A DNA stretch of 21,857 nt from assembly GCA_017381835.1 (NCBI GenBank), contig JAFOBK010000040.1:1-21857 (forward strand). The letters run 5' to 3'. The position numbers were made by a program, and so were the translations under genes. This document shows positions 21,821 through 21,857 of this stretch, in pieces. The notes beneath the pieces were generated by a model. That model saw nothing but the letters and a program-made list of their open reading frames with translations. It made no database searches and was not told the origin of the DNA. The DNA comes from Oscillospiraceae bacterium (GTDB lineage Bacteria > Bacillota_A > Clostridia > Oscillospirales > Oscillospiraceae). The number at the start of each line of letters is the position of its first letter. Position 1 is the first letter of the stretch.

Positions 21821-21857
21821 AAGCCTGTAGAGCTATATGCAGCGTTAAAGAAACCGG

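Larger units (their letters stand above)
21556..21857. other. Right-edge intergenic region
   Basis: 302 bp. It contains a terminator (21653-21683), putative ECF promoter C (21738-21766), a vegetative-type promoter (21791-21820), and a short minus-strand frame (21685-21759) that may be a gene relic. The next plus-strand gene must start beyond the window. Confidence 0.6.

Overview
The window looks like a chromosomal segment of a gut-type Clostridia (Bacillota) genome, most like Oscillospiraceae/Ruminococcaceae. This is inferred from moderate GC, strong AGGAGG-type ribosome binding sites, vegetative promoters of the TTGACA/TATAAT type, and the gene families present (CofE-like ligase, PlsC with zinc ribbon, WapA-like RHS protein, DUF4367-like anti-sigma protein). 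No rRNA or other phylogenetic marker is present, so the lineage is tentative.

Left part, about 1-8300, core chromosome. In order: alanine racemase (minus, cut by the window start), a CofE-like F420 glutamyl-ligase family protein (minus), a PlsC-like acyltransferase with a C-terminal zinc ribbon (plus), an EamA/DMT transporter (plus), two MFS transporters (both minus, each with its own promoter), and a ZIP metal transporter (plus). Most genes are single units bounded by clear hairpin terminators.

Junction, 7994-8498. This gene-free stretch holds three copies of a 17-bp sequence derived from a tRNA 3' end, several perfect hairpins, a strong bidirectional terminator, and the 3' half of a tRNA-Leu(UAG) gene on the minus strand (8255-8302). 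The tRNA sequence breaks off exactly at the anticodon. Beyond the break lie five 10-11 bp CAAAAGAT iterons. This has the form of one attachment end of an element integrated at the anticodon loop of tRNA-Leu. I read everything to the right as an accessory island whose far end is outside the window. No integrase is visible.

Island, 8303-21857. It starts with an AlbA_2/HATPase-type regulator (minus) lying between two 31-bp direct repeats (28/31 identical). Next come two ECF-like sigma factors transcribed divergently. One is paired with an XRE repressor (minus). The other heads an operon with a one-TM anti-sigma-like protein and a small secreted six-cysteine protein (plus). Then follow a small XRE/zinc-ribbon gene pair, a 2270-residue secreted RHS/YD-repeat protein of WapA type with a replaced-looking C-terminal module, and a small downstream gene in the position of an immunity gene.

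How it may work together: three intergenic sites share the pattern TGTAAC-N17-CGCT. They lie upstream of the XRE/zinc-ribbon pair, upstream of the RHS gene, and at the right edge of the window just ahead of whatever comes next. This is an ECF-type -35/-10 layout. The simplest reading is that an island-encoded ECF sigma, held by a membrane anti-sigma, switches on a secreted polymorphic toxin module. The shared motif is seen directly; the link to the sigma factor is inference.
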